Of a stretch of DNA of 64,000 bases, positions 40,078-52,639 are shown in pieces. The stretch spans positions 72,728,001-72,792,000 of the forward strand of contig CM060733.1 of NCBI GenBank assembly GCA_030704615.1. Reading direction: 5' to 3'. Below the pieces are notes generated by a model that saw nothing but the letters and a program-made list of their open reading frames with translations, was not told where the DNA came from and searched no databases. Every line of letters starts with the position of its first letter. The first letter of the stretch is position 1. The position numbers were made by a program, and so were the translations under genes. The stretch is from Takakia lepidozioides (lineage: Eukaryota; Streptophyta; Takakiopsida; Takakiales; Takakiaceae).

Positions 40078-41188
40078 TAAGAAGATGATTCCACCCTACG
40101 TAATTGATTAGTGATGGCCACAAGCCAGCCTTTTTGCAGCTGCATAAACAATGATTGCACAAGTCAAACGAGCTATTGACTTGCTCATAGAGTTTTTGTG
40201 AGTGTAGAATGCATTTACTTGCACAATGTATTTGATGGTCAGTTGAGGTAAGGGTATCTCAGTATTATACTACTTGCCCCAACATTTGATACTGCAATTC
40301 CCAGCTAGTGATATCCTAATGCTGATATCAAACCCCATCCACCAGGTTAGTTCTGTGATTTTCTAGGTAACCTCAATAGTAAGAATAATAGAGTAATGAA
40401 AGTTATTTTCTTTCCTCCTCCCCCACCCCGGTTTGGCTGCAAAGCAATTTGTATGTCATGTTCTGGATCGTGGCCTCTCGGATATATTAGTTGAAGATCT
40501 TCAATTGACCAATGTGAGATCCTTATGTACTTTGACCTCAACTTTGAGAGAGAACCAAAACGTAAAATGAGGTAGTCACATGTAAGGTACAGGAGCATTT
40601 GCTAGCAGCAAGGCAAGGATGTATGCATGATCTGTGCAGAGACATGGGAAAGGAAATGGAGGTTGTCAATGTCGGATGTGCGGTTGGCCTGAAGACAACA
40701 TCCATTTTCTGATACAATGTCAAGGGTATTCTCATGTCTAATTGTTGGGCAGCTCACACACAACAGATTGATGCTTGGTGCCCAAAATAATTGCTTACAT
40801 CAAGTTAAGTCCTACTTATACTGGATTGAGCTAAGTCCTGCATTTGCTGTTAATATGTTCTTCTTCTGTTTGGCAGGCCCAACTCATGCACGGCGGGGTT
40901 ATGCTGGTGGTGTTTGGTCACTTGGTTTCCATGACAACATTCCGTAAGACAAACCCTCGCCTGCTGCTAGGGTGCGGGAATATGGTTGCCCTAGAAATAC
41001 AAACAAAATAGGTCCTGCAGACTTGTGGACTTAGAGTCAGATCCTTGAAAATCTCTTGTTCCTGAACGAGATGTGGTGTTGTGGAACGTGATGAATGCAG
41101 GATATGCACATGAGGGGTGCGGGATGAAGGCTTTGACTCGTGATTAGCCGATTGGCATCTCTATTTAAACGGAACTCTGGGTCTCTTA
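40078..41188. other. Interval without a supported gene
   Basis: AT-rich. Position 40,580-40,700 (plus) reads EHLLAARQGCMHDLCRDMGK, then EVVNVGCAVGLKTTS, and looks like an exon of a real protein I cannot name. Nothing else is supported. Confidence 0.35.
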
Positions 41189-41432
41189 GGGGGGGGGGGG
41201 GGTTGCTATTTCATGAGCGGCATGAGCATGAGCGGAAAAAAAAAAAAAAGCATGAGTGGACCATTGTGTGTCCACGGAAATAGGGTTAGGAGGCACGGAA
41301 ATAGGGTCATATTAAGTTGGAATTTGGCACCAGTGGACTCGTCATAGCAAAGAAATGCAACATTTTATTGCAAATTTTGTGGCAAGCCACATCTATACAA
41401 GTGTGTCGTAACTGTCATAGCCGGAATGGGCA

Positions 41433-44400
41433 CTACTCTCCTACACTCTCCGAGGAACTTGCCCCGCCTTCCTCCTCATCCCCCTCATCCCCCCCATCCT
41501 CCGAGCTCTGTGATGCATCAGTTCCACTATGCCTCTCAAAAATTCCGTCCTCTCCTTGGGGGACTGTCCACCTCACCTCCTGGGAATCTTCTGCCTCTTC
41601 TCCCCCACTTTCCTCAGCAGAATCCAAGACAAATCTACGAGCCTGACGGGCTCTAATAGCTGCTGCCTCCTCCCTCGTCTTCATTTTCTTGAGGCTTGCC
41701 TCGTCTAAAATCTGCTGTACACGACTAGGTTCGGAAGACCTCATAATGGACACCGAAGCAAGCCGGGCAGCATAAGTAGGAAGGATGTAGTCCCTTTCTC
41801 GACTAGGCATGAAATCCCCCTTGGCAAAAAAAGGCACGTTCCTCCTGCCCATGAACTGCGGTGTAGACGTCCCTCCTGCAGTACTTGGCATCCTGCAGTA
41901 AGAACAAATCCACTTTAAGAATGTCAATACCAGCAGAAGCCAAAAAGGGTCTTTCAATGAAATAAGAGAGCGAAGGGAGGTGCCTCACGAAATCAGGACG
42001 CAACTTACAATGCGACCACTCACTCGTAAACCGGGGGCTCCTCGGCCTCAATCCCAACTTGTACCTCCCCCTGCTCCTTGTCGGATTCTTCCTCATCCTC
42101 CGAGGATGCCTCTTCCTCTTTCGGCAGACATTCAGCCACTGCAAGTTCGGAGTTGTGGAGGGCAGTATCTGGCTCAAAGGCGAAGACATGCCTGTCGGAC
42201 AATGTCCCTGCCCACATTGAAGCACCTGAGGGACAAAGCGGGCGGTTAGTAGCATGCAGCATGCAATTGCAATCGGGCCAGGGGACAAATTGTGCACGTG
42301 AAGGCTTACTCGTGCCGCATGTGAGTTCAAGAATCCGCCCTTGGACATCCGAGCACGTCTCCATGAGGGTTTGGATGAAAGCAGGGCTCCGGGTCCGGCT
42401 GTACCGCCACGGTTTGCCTGTCTTTGTGTCCTTCGGCATACTGGACTGGGGCACATAGTTGTAGAGGACATCGTAGGTAACAGGGTTCATAGCGGCATCA
42501 ACAAGACGACCGTCGTTGCGGAATTTGAACGTAGACCCTCTCTTCACAAAACAATATGCCTCAAACACCAATGTCTGCACATCCAACAAAAGAGGGATCA
42601 ACTCCAGGGTCTAGTTCAGATACACCACAATATGAAGTGAATGCAATAGATTGATAACTTACACTCTGGCCCTCTGTTCACAACCCCTGCGTATTGATGC
42701 AGAACCATTTTTTGAGGAGGACCGGGGTGACACTTTTCGGTGTCCACCTTACCACAACATTGTCTGTGGTCTTCCCTCTTGTGGCAAGGACCACCATACA
42801 TCCACCGTCATCTAGGAGCATCCCCGCCAGCCCAAACCCGGCTCTCCAGTAGTCCTCACTAAACCTGTTCCAGGTGGGCACACCATCCAGGCCCTCCAGC
42901 AGCTCCCCATCTGGAATATCGAAGAGAATCATATCGCAGGCTCTCTCCACCTCAACCCCCCCCCCCCCCCCCCCCCGAGTGCTCTTGCAATCCGTGCTCA
43001 CAGCCGTGAAGAATTCCATCATGGATTCAAAACCAGGGGTGTCTTTAGGCTCTGTACTGGGAGCCCTCTTCTTGGCTTTCCCCTTCTGCTCCTCCACAGA
43101 CTTGCTGTGTGCCACCTTCTTCGCCCTGGTAGCCAGAGCGTCAAGGAAGCTCTCATTGACACATTGGATGATGGTTGGGGGTTCTAGCTTTGGCCTCTTC
43201 GGAAACGTCACTGCCGAATACCGCCGTGTAGGCTCGCCCTCAAATGCCAACTTCTTGGCAGAGCCAGTCCCAGTCCGAACTGACTTGGGAACCCGGACGA
43301 CCGGTGACTTGGTACCAGCAGCAGTAGTCGCAGGACCTTGCACAAAGTCGTCGTCGGAGTCACTCCCTTGGGGCCCCTCCTGCACCACCTCTGGTGCCCC
43401 GGTGGTTTTCTGTTTTTTGGGGGTTACTGTACTCCCCTATTTCCGTGTCATTTTCTTTTGTCCTTTATTCTTCTCATTCAATTTCTCTTGAATACCTGCC
43501 TGAGCAAGCTCTGCCACTTTCCTAGACTGGGCAAGCGTTCTTGCCTCCTTTGGACCCAGCGGAGGCAGCGGAGCCGGTTTCGTCAAGCCTCAGCATCCAA
43601 CTTCAATTGAAACTCGGATGGGTCGAGCAAGCCGGGCGGACGGTCCACATACCAAGGGCAGTCGCGCAAATGTTCCAGATGCCACTCCTTCACGATAATG
43701 TTAGTGTACATGGAGTCAGCCCCAGGGTTCCTCCATGCGAGGAAGAATGGCGGCTCGAAGGACATATGTCCTTTCTCCAAAAAGGAGAACTTGCAGTACC
43801 TGCATTCAAGAAACACACAGAATGAGGTCCCGGGAACGAGGTAAATTTTAGGGAATGAAAATGACTAGGCCCGGAACTGGAAAAATGGCGCCGAATTTCC
43901 AGTTTTGGTGCCAGCCACCCCAGGGACTTGGCCATTTTCGGGGCCTACAACTGGAAATTCGGCGCCATTTTCCCAGATTGGGGCCGAAAATGGCCAAGTC
44001 CCAGAACTGACTGGGGCCACAGGTTGGGGCCGAAAATGGCTAAGTCCCAGAACTCACTAGGCCCGGAACTGGAAAAATGGCGCCGAATTTCCAGTTGAGG
44101 TGCCTGCCTCTAAAGGGACTTAACCATTTTTGGGGCCGTGCACTGGAACTTCGGCGCCATTTTCCCTGGTTGGGCCCGAAAATGGCTAAGTCCCAGAACT
44201 GACTGGGCCCGGAACTGGAAAAATGGCGCCGAATTTCCAGTTTCGGTGCCAGCCACCCCAGGGACTTAGCCATTTTCGGGGCCCTGACCTGGAAATTCGG
44301 CGCCATTTTCCCAGGTTGGGGCCGAAAATGGCTAAGTCCCAGAACTGACTGGGCCCGGAACTGGAAAAATGGCGCCGAATTTCTAGTTTTGGTGCCAGCC

Positions 44401-44842
44401 ACCCCAGGGACTTCGCCATTTTCGGGGCCCTGAACTGGAAATTCGGCGCCATTTTCCCAGGTTGGGGCCGAGAATGGCTAAGTCCCAGATCTGACTGGGC
44501 CTGCAACTGGAAAAATGGCGCCGAATTTCCAGACTGAGTGCCAGCCCACCCCTGGACAGCCATCCCCCAGGGCCCAATTCGACGCCATTTTTCCAAGGAC
44601 CACAACTAATTTTCATGCGCCACATAAGGCCTCTTACATCCTCGAAATGTTGGGACTAAAAAGAAAGGCACAACGTATGTACCTGTACAGAAGGCGCATT
44701 GCCGCTTTGTCCACGTTCGGCTGGTCGGTGAACTCGTGGCTCCGGCGGGCATGGGGTATCTCTCGAAAGAATAGGTCGGTTTTGTAGAGCAGAAAGTACC
44801 TCGTCACATAGTCGCGTAGGCTCTCTGTGTCGCGCACCTCAC
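41433..44842 (-). pseudogene. Methyltransferase-like gene, copy 2
   Basis: Exons on the minus strand match copy 1. About 44,842-44,687 has LRDYVTRYFLLYKTDLFFRE. Position 43,801 to about 42,665 has FEPPFFLAWRNPGADSMY, VQCVNESF-like IIQCVNESFLDAL, CDMILFDIPDGELLEG and GCMVVLATRGKT. Position 42,595-42,310 has FEAYCFVKRGSTFKFRND, YSRTRSPAFIQTLMETC and LELTCGT. Position 42,228 to about 42,028 has SMWAGTLSDRHVFAFEPD. The last exon, to 41,433, has VPFFAKGDFM and EVRWTVPQGEDGIFE. Damage: TAG near 43,437, TGA near 42,686, and the last Gly of the CGTG loop changed by a G-to-A at the splice edge. A C-run at 42,957-42,976 encodes a Gly stretch. The DIPDG form of motif IV is shared with copy 1, so it predates the decay. 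Confidence 0.85.
43876..44595. repeat. Palindrome array 4: different 22-bp palindrome in an intron of copy 2
   Basis: Ten units share a GGCGCC centre flanked by GGAAAAAT on one side and GAATTTCC on the other. The GGCGCC positions are 43887, 43971, 44079, 44153, 44225, 44299, 44371, 44445, 44517 and 44581. Steps are 84, 108, 74, 72, 74, 72, 74, 72 and 64. Successive units alternate in orientation, giving a 146-bp inverted dimer. The overall design (22 bp, GGAAA ends, GGCGCC core) parallels the other arrays with changed half-sites. It fills the intron from about 44,686 to 43,802. Confidence 0.92.
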
Positions 44843-46452
44843 TTCGGTAAGCTCCCCCTCAAGTCATAGTTACTCGCTTTGATGCGCGCACCTGACTCCC
44901 AACCTGGCCGCCGGGCCAACTTGGAGCTTCGGCTGCTCACCGGGGCATAACGGTCCCCCTTTGTTCTCCCAAAGAACCCTCCACCGATTTGGAACCAGCG
45001 GGAATTCCCTTTGGTAGTTGGCAGTCCAGAACAGCTCCCCACTCTTTGGTCGCTTTCCGGCTCGCTCGCTTACTCACTAGTTTTTGGTCACCAACGGGCT
45101 TGCACCGTTCTCGGGGTTACTACTCCCTATATAAACTTCTATAGCTGTCCGCGGGGGTTTCACAACCAGCCATGCCATTTTATGGCGAACCACCACGAAA
45201 ACCCTCGACTCCCGGTGATGAGTCGCGGTGAGTCTTGGCCCACTCACCACGGCCCCCATGGACCGTGATGAGTCCCAAGACTCCCCACGACTCCCACCAC
45301 GAGGTCTCCGCCCCCATGGTGAGTCCTATGCCACCCCCACTAAGTCTCGCTAAGCTACCACCACCCCATACCTATCGCTGTCGCTGCCCCCACCACAGGG
45401 GCAGCCCCTCATGTGTCCCGACCCCCTGCCCTCAAGGCAAAGGGCCGCGACACACACCCCTACCAACAGGGAGTCGATGTCCTCATCGACTTGTCCATTT
45501 TGTAGAAACGAACATCCAAGTTGTGGCGTCCCACATCAAGGAGTTTGTTTCCGTACCATGGCGTCCCATGGCAAAGAACCAAACCCCACACTTGACTCTA
45601 CTCTCCACTAGCTAGTTCGGCCGACTTCCTCCAAGTCCCGGCCAAGGGTGGAGCCTCTCCAGCTCCTCCCAGTGCACTCTTCTTGGCCTACTTCAAGGCC
45701 AAGGAACGATCCTCCCCGAGGATCGAATCGCCTTACTGCAACAACATTGCTTGCGACCGCTCATGATGCCGCTTTTGGCATCACCTTGAGCAAGGGTTCC
45801 CTGGAACCCTCTTTGACTAGGAAGATAACCTTGAACCAACCGTGCGCCCCAATCACTACAATTGGGTCCGCCTTGGAATGCTGGCCTGAGGTACGGGAAC
45901 ACGTCGAAGCCGCACTACAACTTCGTCCCGAGGCTACACGATTATAGTACGTGAACGGAAGCACGTAGCTTCCGCGTTAGCCGCACTACAAGGCAACCCC
46001 CTCGGTAGCGCAGTTATAGTACGCGCACGCGCCAGGTGCGCACTAGCACGTGAACTCCCAAAGAAGGCGCAAGTTTCCTTGCCCCTTGGATGAGGGTCAC
46101 CCGATTTCGGCACTACGCAAACACACGATTAACCCAATTTACCTCTCCCACTTTTATAAGCTAGCATGCATTCTACACACTAGCCAACCATATCATGCAT
46201 CACCATTCCAAACAAAATAGGACGCACAACATTTGGAATCCATTTCATTTATAGCACGTTTTGTACAATACAAGTTTTTGCAATCGGATTCCTAAGCTAG
46301 CTAAACCGGGCTAAGCATGCATTTCCTCCCCCACGCTCCAAGGTTGATGTCCCCATCAACGCTTCTTCCGCTTTTGAGGTCGCCCTTCGAAAGCTGCAAC
46401 CGCCTCGGATGCATTTCCCATTTCTGAGGCACGCACGCAAGATGGACGTCCA
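44843..46452. other. Interval without a supported gene; possible LTR-like sequence
   Basis: A TATATAAA box lies near 45,128. The rest is C-rich DNA with no conserved frame. It precedes a chromovirus pol relic on the same strand, but no matching LTR is visible downstream. Confidence 0.35.
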
Positions 46453-48171
46453 GTGGCTTACGAAAGTAAGAAATTGAATGAAGTGGAGCGACGGTGGCCG
46501 ACGCACGAAAAAGAGATGAAGGCGGTGGTGCACTGTCTTGAGCTTTGGCGCCACTATGTTGGTTCCAACCCGGTGAAGGTGTTCACGGACAATGTCACAG
46601 TGAAGTATTTTGCCACGCAGCCCAAGTTGTCCCCAAAACAACTTAGGTAGCAAGATACTTTGGCGGTGTTCGACGTGGATATCCAGTACAAACCGGGGCG
46701 AGACAACGTGGTGGCTGATGCTTTAAGTAGAAAGCAGCAGCTCTTGTTGGTGTACAAGGGCGAGACGGCGCTCCAAAGGAAGATCCGGAAGGCTTGCCGG
46801 AAGGATGAGCTGGCGAAGTCCGTGATGCAGGACTTGAGGATGGGGGTTAAATCGCAGTTCCACTTGCAAAATGGACTGCTCTGGTATAAGCAAAAGCGTC
46901 TCTACGTGCCGAAGGGAGGGATCAGAGATAGCCTCTTGAGAGAATGCCATGATAGCCCGCTTGCGGGCCACGGCGGAGCCAAGCGCACTGCGGCACTCTT
47001 GAAGAAAGAGTATTTCTGGCCCAAACTGAGGGAGGAGGCAGAGGAGTATATCAAGACATGCACCACATGCCAACAAAACCGGAGCGAGTACAAAAAGCAA
47101 GCGGGGCTGTTACAACCCTTGCCAGTTCCAGAGGGGACTTGGGAAAGCGTCTCGATGGATTTCATGACTGCTATGCCGCTGTCAAAAGGATTCGATGCAA
47201 TCATGGTGGTGGTGGATAGGTTCAGTAAAATGGGCCATTTCATCCCCACCAAGGAGACGGCAACGGCGCAGGAGACAGGGCGACTTTACTTCGCCCACGT
47301 CTTAAATCATCATGGAGTCCCGAAGGATATTGTCTCGAACCGCGATCCAAAGTTTACGAGTAAATTTTGGAAGGCACTTTGGAAGAAGATGGGGACGAGG
47401 CTGAAGATGAGCACCGCCTTCCGACCTACAACCGACGACCAAACAGAAAGAGTGAATTCCGTAGTGAAGCAGATCTTGCGGAATTACGTGTCGGCAGACC
47501 AAACAGACTGGGTGGAATACTTAGACGCGGCAGAGTTCTGTTATAATAACACAGAACACTCCGCAACGGGAGTTTCCCCTTTCGTATTGGTCTATGGAAA
47601 AGCACCTCTGGTGCCGACAAGTTGGGCCGCCCAGGACGTTGAGGAACTGGCAGTAGCGGCGGTACTGGAAGAACACGAGCGTTTGTTGAAGCTCGCAAAG
47701 TACAACATTGCCAAAGCTAGGAAACGGTATGAAAGGCAGGCGAATCGGAAGCGGAGGGAAGTGAAGTTTGAGGCAGGTACAGAGGTCTGGTTGAACATCA
47801 AGAATTTCCGACTACCTCCGGAAGTGAGTCCGAAGTTCATACCTCCGTATGCGGGACCCTTTCGCATTCGGAAGGTTATGAATGGGGATGTGTATGAATT
47901 GGAGCTGCCGGCAAACAGTAAGGTGCACCCAGTATTCCATGTATCTCTTTTGAAGCCTTACTTCAAAGATGAAGCGCGTCCAAATCGGCATCAAGTGTTG
48001 CGTCCGCCACCTATGCTGTTGGATCATGAAAATGAACCCGAGTACGAGGTGGAGGCAATACTTAAGTCGAGGAGGTTCAAGAACCGAGAAACGGAGTATC
48101 TCGTCAAATGGAAGGGCTATCATCATGTGGGAACACTAACCCCCATAGTGTCGAATATCTGTGAAGTCTAG
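46453..48171 (+). pseudogene. Ty3/gypsy chromovirus pol: RNase H end, integrase, truncated chromodomain
   Basis: The first block (46,453-46,650) is the end of RNase H (YESKKLNEVERRWPTHEKEM). It ends at a TAG that replaces the usual Trp before the QDTLAVFDVDIQYKPGRDN-type sequence. The second block is an integrase with the H-H-C-C finger (HDSPLAGHGG, CTTCQQNRSEY) and a DDE core (SMDFMTAMPLSKGF, VSNRDPKFTSKFW, TTDDQTERVNSVV). A basic C-terminal region and a chromodomain (YEVEAILKSRRF, YLVKWKGYHH) follow, cut short near 48,128. The chromodomain marks it as a chromovirus. Gag, protease and most reverse transcriptase are missing. Confidence 0.88.
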
Positions 48172-48796
48172 CTTCTCTTTCATCACTCATGTCCCATGTC
48201 TTTCATATCTTTAATGAGGCAATAACCAAAACTCTCTTCTGTAGTACCTCTCGTATATACCTGGATTTCTCTCAAGCTTTAATGCACCCCTGGCTATACT
48301 AGAAGTCTCTGTTACCATATAGTCATATGGCAAGCACGTCTGGAAAGCTGTTCTTGGTGTAAGTTCGATCCACATGATATTCTTAGGAATCTAATTCTTT
48401 ACCAGTACCAGTTCTTCATGCATATGAGTGTAAACATTCACTTTCCGTTTCTCCCAGCCTTCAAACTCCACTCATTTAATGGATGGCAACGCTATCACAT
48501 AAACCAGTGTTGGTAACCAACTTGCTCTCCCTCTACAGGCCACTTGATAAATCTTTATCACTCCTTTCTCCAGACCCCACTCAGGATGCATCATGCACTC
48601 TCTTAAGAATGTTTTCTTTGCAACCGTCTGGCAATTCCAAAAACCTCTGAAAGAATTGTTTGGACAATCTTTCTTTCTCAGTTCCACAGGGAATTTGATT
48701 CACATCAAATTCTTTGATTCTCCAACCACCATGATCCCACCAGATGTCTATCACATCTGGTTGTTCTTGACCCAGTTCCCCAGTATGGTCGCCAAA
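48172..48796 (-). mobile_element. Leader of an Athila/Tat-like element, with primer-binding site
   Basis: Reading minus from the LTR edge at 48,797, the next bases are TTTGGCGACCATACTGGGGA, a typical tRNA-primer site (TGGCGAC...TGGGGA). After it lies sequence with a short open frame (IDIWWDHGGWRIKEF) that I cannot assign. The piece ends against the chromovirus relic. Confidence 0.6.
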
Positions 48797-49560
48797 TGTC
48801 AAGTGGCTCTTACTCACCCATCCCTTCGCTATCCGAGGTGGGAACTCCAAGATAGAAGAGTTGGATATCTCTAAGCACTCAGCCCGCTCAGAACAATCAG
48901 TCATGACCTACAACTAGTGTATCATGGAAGTGCTTCTTGTTTGTATTCTTTCTTGCCTTCATGTCAGCGAATTACCTTACTGTTTATATATAAGCATCAA
49001 ATTGCTTCAGCAATCTACCATGTTCCAATCACTCATCCCTTCATTCCACAACTTCACTCAGGTCTCTCTACACAGTGTGAGTATGGAATATGTATCAGAT
49101 TATGATCTATCAAATGTCAGGCCGAAGCCATGGTGTCCCTAGTCTGCTCTACAGTATAACTCTACGGCTTGCATGATTCAAGCATCAACAGTTCGCGACT
49201 CCTCCTTCACTGCGCTCTTCATTCCTCAGCTCCAGATCGTCCCTCTTTTCCCGATGGCCAAGTCGTGATCGTAGTGTCCTCCCTCCATTGCTACTCTGTC
49301 TTTTCTACCTGCAAGCTGTTCTAACTGCCTAACTAATTAACTGTCATCCAGATAGAATACACGTTCTCGCTGCTGATGTCGTTCCCACACAGACGTTCCC
49401 TGCGAATGTTGTGACAGGCTGTGCCCAACTTTGTCGGCTGTGACTGGCTGTGTCGGACTGCTCAGGGCTGTGATTGGCTGTGTTGAGTTGTGTTTTAGTT
49501 TGGGGCACCTGAAGGAAATCTGGGGCACCCATGGCAGGATGGTCCTCGAGTATCCAATCT
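48797..49560 (-). repeat. LTR related to the LTR at 53,862-54,853
   Basis: It starts TGTCAAGTGGCTCTTACTCA and stays alignable with 53,862 onward (TCACCCATCCCTTCGCTATC, GAACAATCAGTCATGACCTA, CTCTCTACACAGTGTGA). It includes a short GGCTGTG repeat tract at about 49,415-49,495. The far end is diverged and set approximately. Confidence 0.75.
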
Positions 49561-49689
49561 TTTTTCATTTAGTTTAGGAACCAAAAGTCATTCCAAGGCT
49601 ATTTTAGTATAGGATCATCAACTTGGGGGGCGGATATGTCGTGAGCGTGAGCTTGAGCGGTTGGTTCGGGTCAGGTTCGGGTCCGGGAA

Positions 49690-49857
49690 TATTATGGGAA
49701 TATTCCAATAACAGAAAGAAAAATATCCTAACAAATATTCGAATATACCAGGAATATCTTATGAGTATCCCAAGAATATGTCAAGAATATCCCAAGAATA
49801 TACAAATATGCCTAGAATATACCAAGATTATTCGAATATGCCAAGAATACCTTTTCT
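49690..49857. repeat. AT-rich AAGAATAT/GAATATNCC tandem tract
   Basis: About fifteen loose iterations of CCAAGAATAT-like words occur over 170 bp. This is simple-sequence DNA without coding meaning. Confidence 0.7.
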
Positions 49858-49903
49858 GGCAGTGAGTGTTTGGGTGCATGTTGAATATTTCTGTGGCAAA
49901 TCG

Positions 49904-49987
49904 ACAGTTCCACGCGGAACTGTCCTATGTTTCATTTTCACGGATTCAGCATTTCTTGCATGAATTCGTAGTTCCGCGCGGAACTAC
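49904..49987. repeat. Pair of 20-bp palindromes 64 bp apart
   Basis: Position 49,904-49,923 is ACAGTTCCACGCGGAACTGT, perfect except at the centre. Position 49,968-49,987 is GTAGTTCCGCGCGGAACTAC, fully palindromic. They share a GTTCC..GGAAC core but not flanks. The 64-bp step equals one seen in arrays 2 and 3. Confidence 0.85.
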
Positions 49988-50069
49988 GAGCTTCGGGTTT
50001 TACTTACAAGTTAGGTTTGGGTTAGGTTCGGGGGTAAAATTAGGTGGAATCTTCGTCATCATCTAGGGG

Positions 50070-50400
50070 ATTCGAAGCGAGTCCGGTGGGGGAGAATGAC
50101 GGTTTTGAAACGTTTTTTATCTGGGAACTCAAACTCTCTCCGAAGAGGGCGAGTCGGGTGACTGTGAAACTTTTTTTGTCTTTTTATTTTGATTTTTCCA
50201 CTTCTCTCCCAGAAGACTTGAACTCTCTCCGCACAGGAAGAGCCCATGAGAAGCTTCCACTCTTCATCTTTTACGGGAGTCATTGACTCCAAGGGATATC
50301 AGAGATAGTAGGGGGATTTACGAACCAGAGATCCTGGATTCTTTCACACTCGGGACGAGTGTTCCCCATTGGTCGCCATATATGTAGATGCATAAATGGG
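50070..50400. repeat. Dispersed repeat, inverted relative of 27.41-27.99 kb
   Basis: The reverse complement matches blocks of the repeat beside the giant transposon, for example around CTCGGGACGAGTGTTCCCCA. No coding capacity. Confidence 0.6.
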
Positions 50401-52600
50401 TACAATTTTATTTTCGGATCGTTTTTTATCCTTAGCTAGGCAGTTTCGGCATTGTACTGCCAAATTATCACAAGTTGTTAGTTGTTTGGGAACCGCTGGT
50501 GAAGCACTTAGGAATTAGATTAAGTCTGAGACGAGCATCGAGTGGCACTCTGGCGTCAAAACAACAGTAGGAAAGCTGCAAAGACAGCATAGTAGGCTAC
50601 CAATTCGGTACAACTAGCGAGCCATGCCATCGAGCCATTAGAGCATCCCAAGCTCACATTGCTCCTAAGGTTGATAAACCACTTACCTTACTTTGCAAGC
50701 TTGATGTTTACTTTTGCTATTCTATGAGAATTTGCAAGACAAGTCCATGAGAGTCTGTCTTTTATATGTGAAAAACTAACCCTCTAAGGAAAGATGAGAG
50801 CTTAGTTGAGAGAGAAAAGTTTATTTGTTTAAGGAGCAGGGACTCCATTGTTGGTTGAGTAATATGACGTGGTACATTTGTAAAGGAGAAGGAAACTTCC
50901 TTAAGGGCTAAGAGTGAGAAGGCCTCTTAGGTTGGCTATACTCACTCACTAACCCCCCTAAAAAGACAGGGAAAATCTTAGAAGTATGGGGTGGGGTTTT
51001 GTTTTTTTGTTTTTTGTAGTTTATTCCCATTATGAGGCGCCATTGAGGCCCGCTCAAGCAGGGATAGAGTCGCCATAAGCTTAAGAAGCGAAAGGTCTCT
51101 GTGCGCTGGGCCCCCGCAGCCACGCGCCATGGCGCTGAGAATGCAGGGCCTGCGTTGACTGTTGTACTTGAGGAAAGGACATACACGCACGGCAAAGCAG
51201 CAGCGTGGGGGGGGGGGGGGGCTGAGCGCCCCGCACCTAGGACCGCTGGGCGGCCGCGATTGGCGGCGGACTGCTGGACGGCGGAGTAGACATACACTGG
51301 ACGGACCGCTGGGTAAACCGCACGTGCGGCCGTGCCTGCGCATGCCTCGCCACGTGTCCAGGGAGCTTTTACCCAGTGGACGCCCCCACGGGGGGTTTGT
51401 TTAAGGGGGTTTTTTGAACCCTTCTCTATTGTTTATTGGGGATAGCCCCTTAGCTTTGATTTTTGTTGTGTCAACAGATTTAATGTTGGGAAAAATCCGA
51501 GAGTCGGGGAGGAGATAGCCTAGAGAGCGGCCTCTCTTTAGGATGGGGCCTCTGAGAGTGAGGATTCCCGAACCCCGAGCTACACACCGAGATAGCGGCG
51601 GAGAGATTTTGGGTACAAACTAATCTATCCTAGTTTTTAGGCTACAGTAGTGAATAGTGTAAGGGAGAAGGGTAGGGGATGACTTATTCTAAGGTAGGAA
51701 AGCGCTCTTGCTCCCTTATTTAATTATATCCTATAAGCGCCTAGAGGGAGAAAAGGCTGGGCCCACCAAGGAGGGTAGGTTGAGGCAGCGCCTCGCACGT
51801 TTTGGCTGGTGGATGAACCGCGATTTCATCCGCCTTCATTTTTTCATCTGTCAGGCAGGGGCAGTGGTTCCCCCCCCGTGTGGGAACGGTTCCTCGGAGT
51901 TCCCACAGATCATGTGCGTTCTCAGGGCATTCCCCGTGGCCCCTGCAGGTAATTCCTGGATCCCTGGAATCTGGAGCAGATTCTCTGCTCAGTTGTATTT
52001 TTTATGATTGTTCCATTTATTTATTTATTTCTGGTTATTTGTTTGGAAGGAAAATAAGAGAAATTGGCTTGTAGCCTTGGAGTTGATTTAAACCCTTCAA
52101 TCCCTACATTTGGGAAGTTCGGAAGGGGTTTTTGGCCCGTCCTGAGATGTGCTTGAACTCAATCACCCAGGAATCGGAGGGGCATTGGGGAAGGGAGGAT
52201 CTCCCTTGCTCTCTAAACCTGATAGGTGCTTTGTGAAGGGACGAAGGGAAGTCCCGGCTATAAGCGGCTCGGGGGTTTAGGCTTGTAGGACTTAGTAATA
52301 AAAAAAGACTTGGAGGGCAATTAAAAAACTAAAAATACATAAAAAGACTGTAGGAACTAGAAATGCAACCTTACCCTGTGAAGTAAAAATTGTATTTTCT
52401 TTGCTGGTATAATTAGAATTGTTTGAAGATCCCCGCCACTAGCATTGCCACGGACCCCTGCACGAACCACAGTCGGGTGGGCGGTTCTTGAGCCCAACCC
52501 ATTCCGCTACACACCTCGACCCCTCCTAGCTAGTATGCCGTCACCCTGACCGCGCGCATCCTGGGCTCGTCACTGACACGCACTTTGTATTGCATTATGT
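50401..52600. other. Interval without a supported gene
   Basis: It contains the GGACCGCTGGGTAAA island near 51.3 kb related to 9.6 kb, a G-run at 51,207, and otherwise unassigned sequence that looks like decayed retrotransposon leader or LTR. No conserved frame is seen. Confidence 0.4.
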
Positions 52601-52639
52601 TGGGGAGGAGGAAAAATAATTTTCTCTTTGCTACCACAG

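Larger units (their letters stand above)
41189..44842 (-). mobile_element. Truncated relative of the giant transposon
   Basis: The right-type terminus (G-run, then TTGCTATTTCATGAGCGGCA) is at about 41,189-41,300, with the subterminal GTGTCCACGGAAATAGGGTT. The methyltransferase-like gene follows on the minus strand up to 44,842, where homology stops abruptly in an exon. No transposase or small unknown gene is present. It is therefore a deleted or differently organised family member. Confidence 0.78.
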
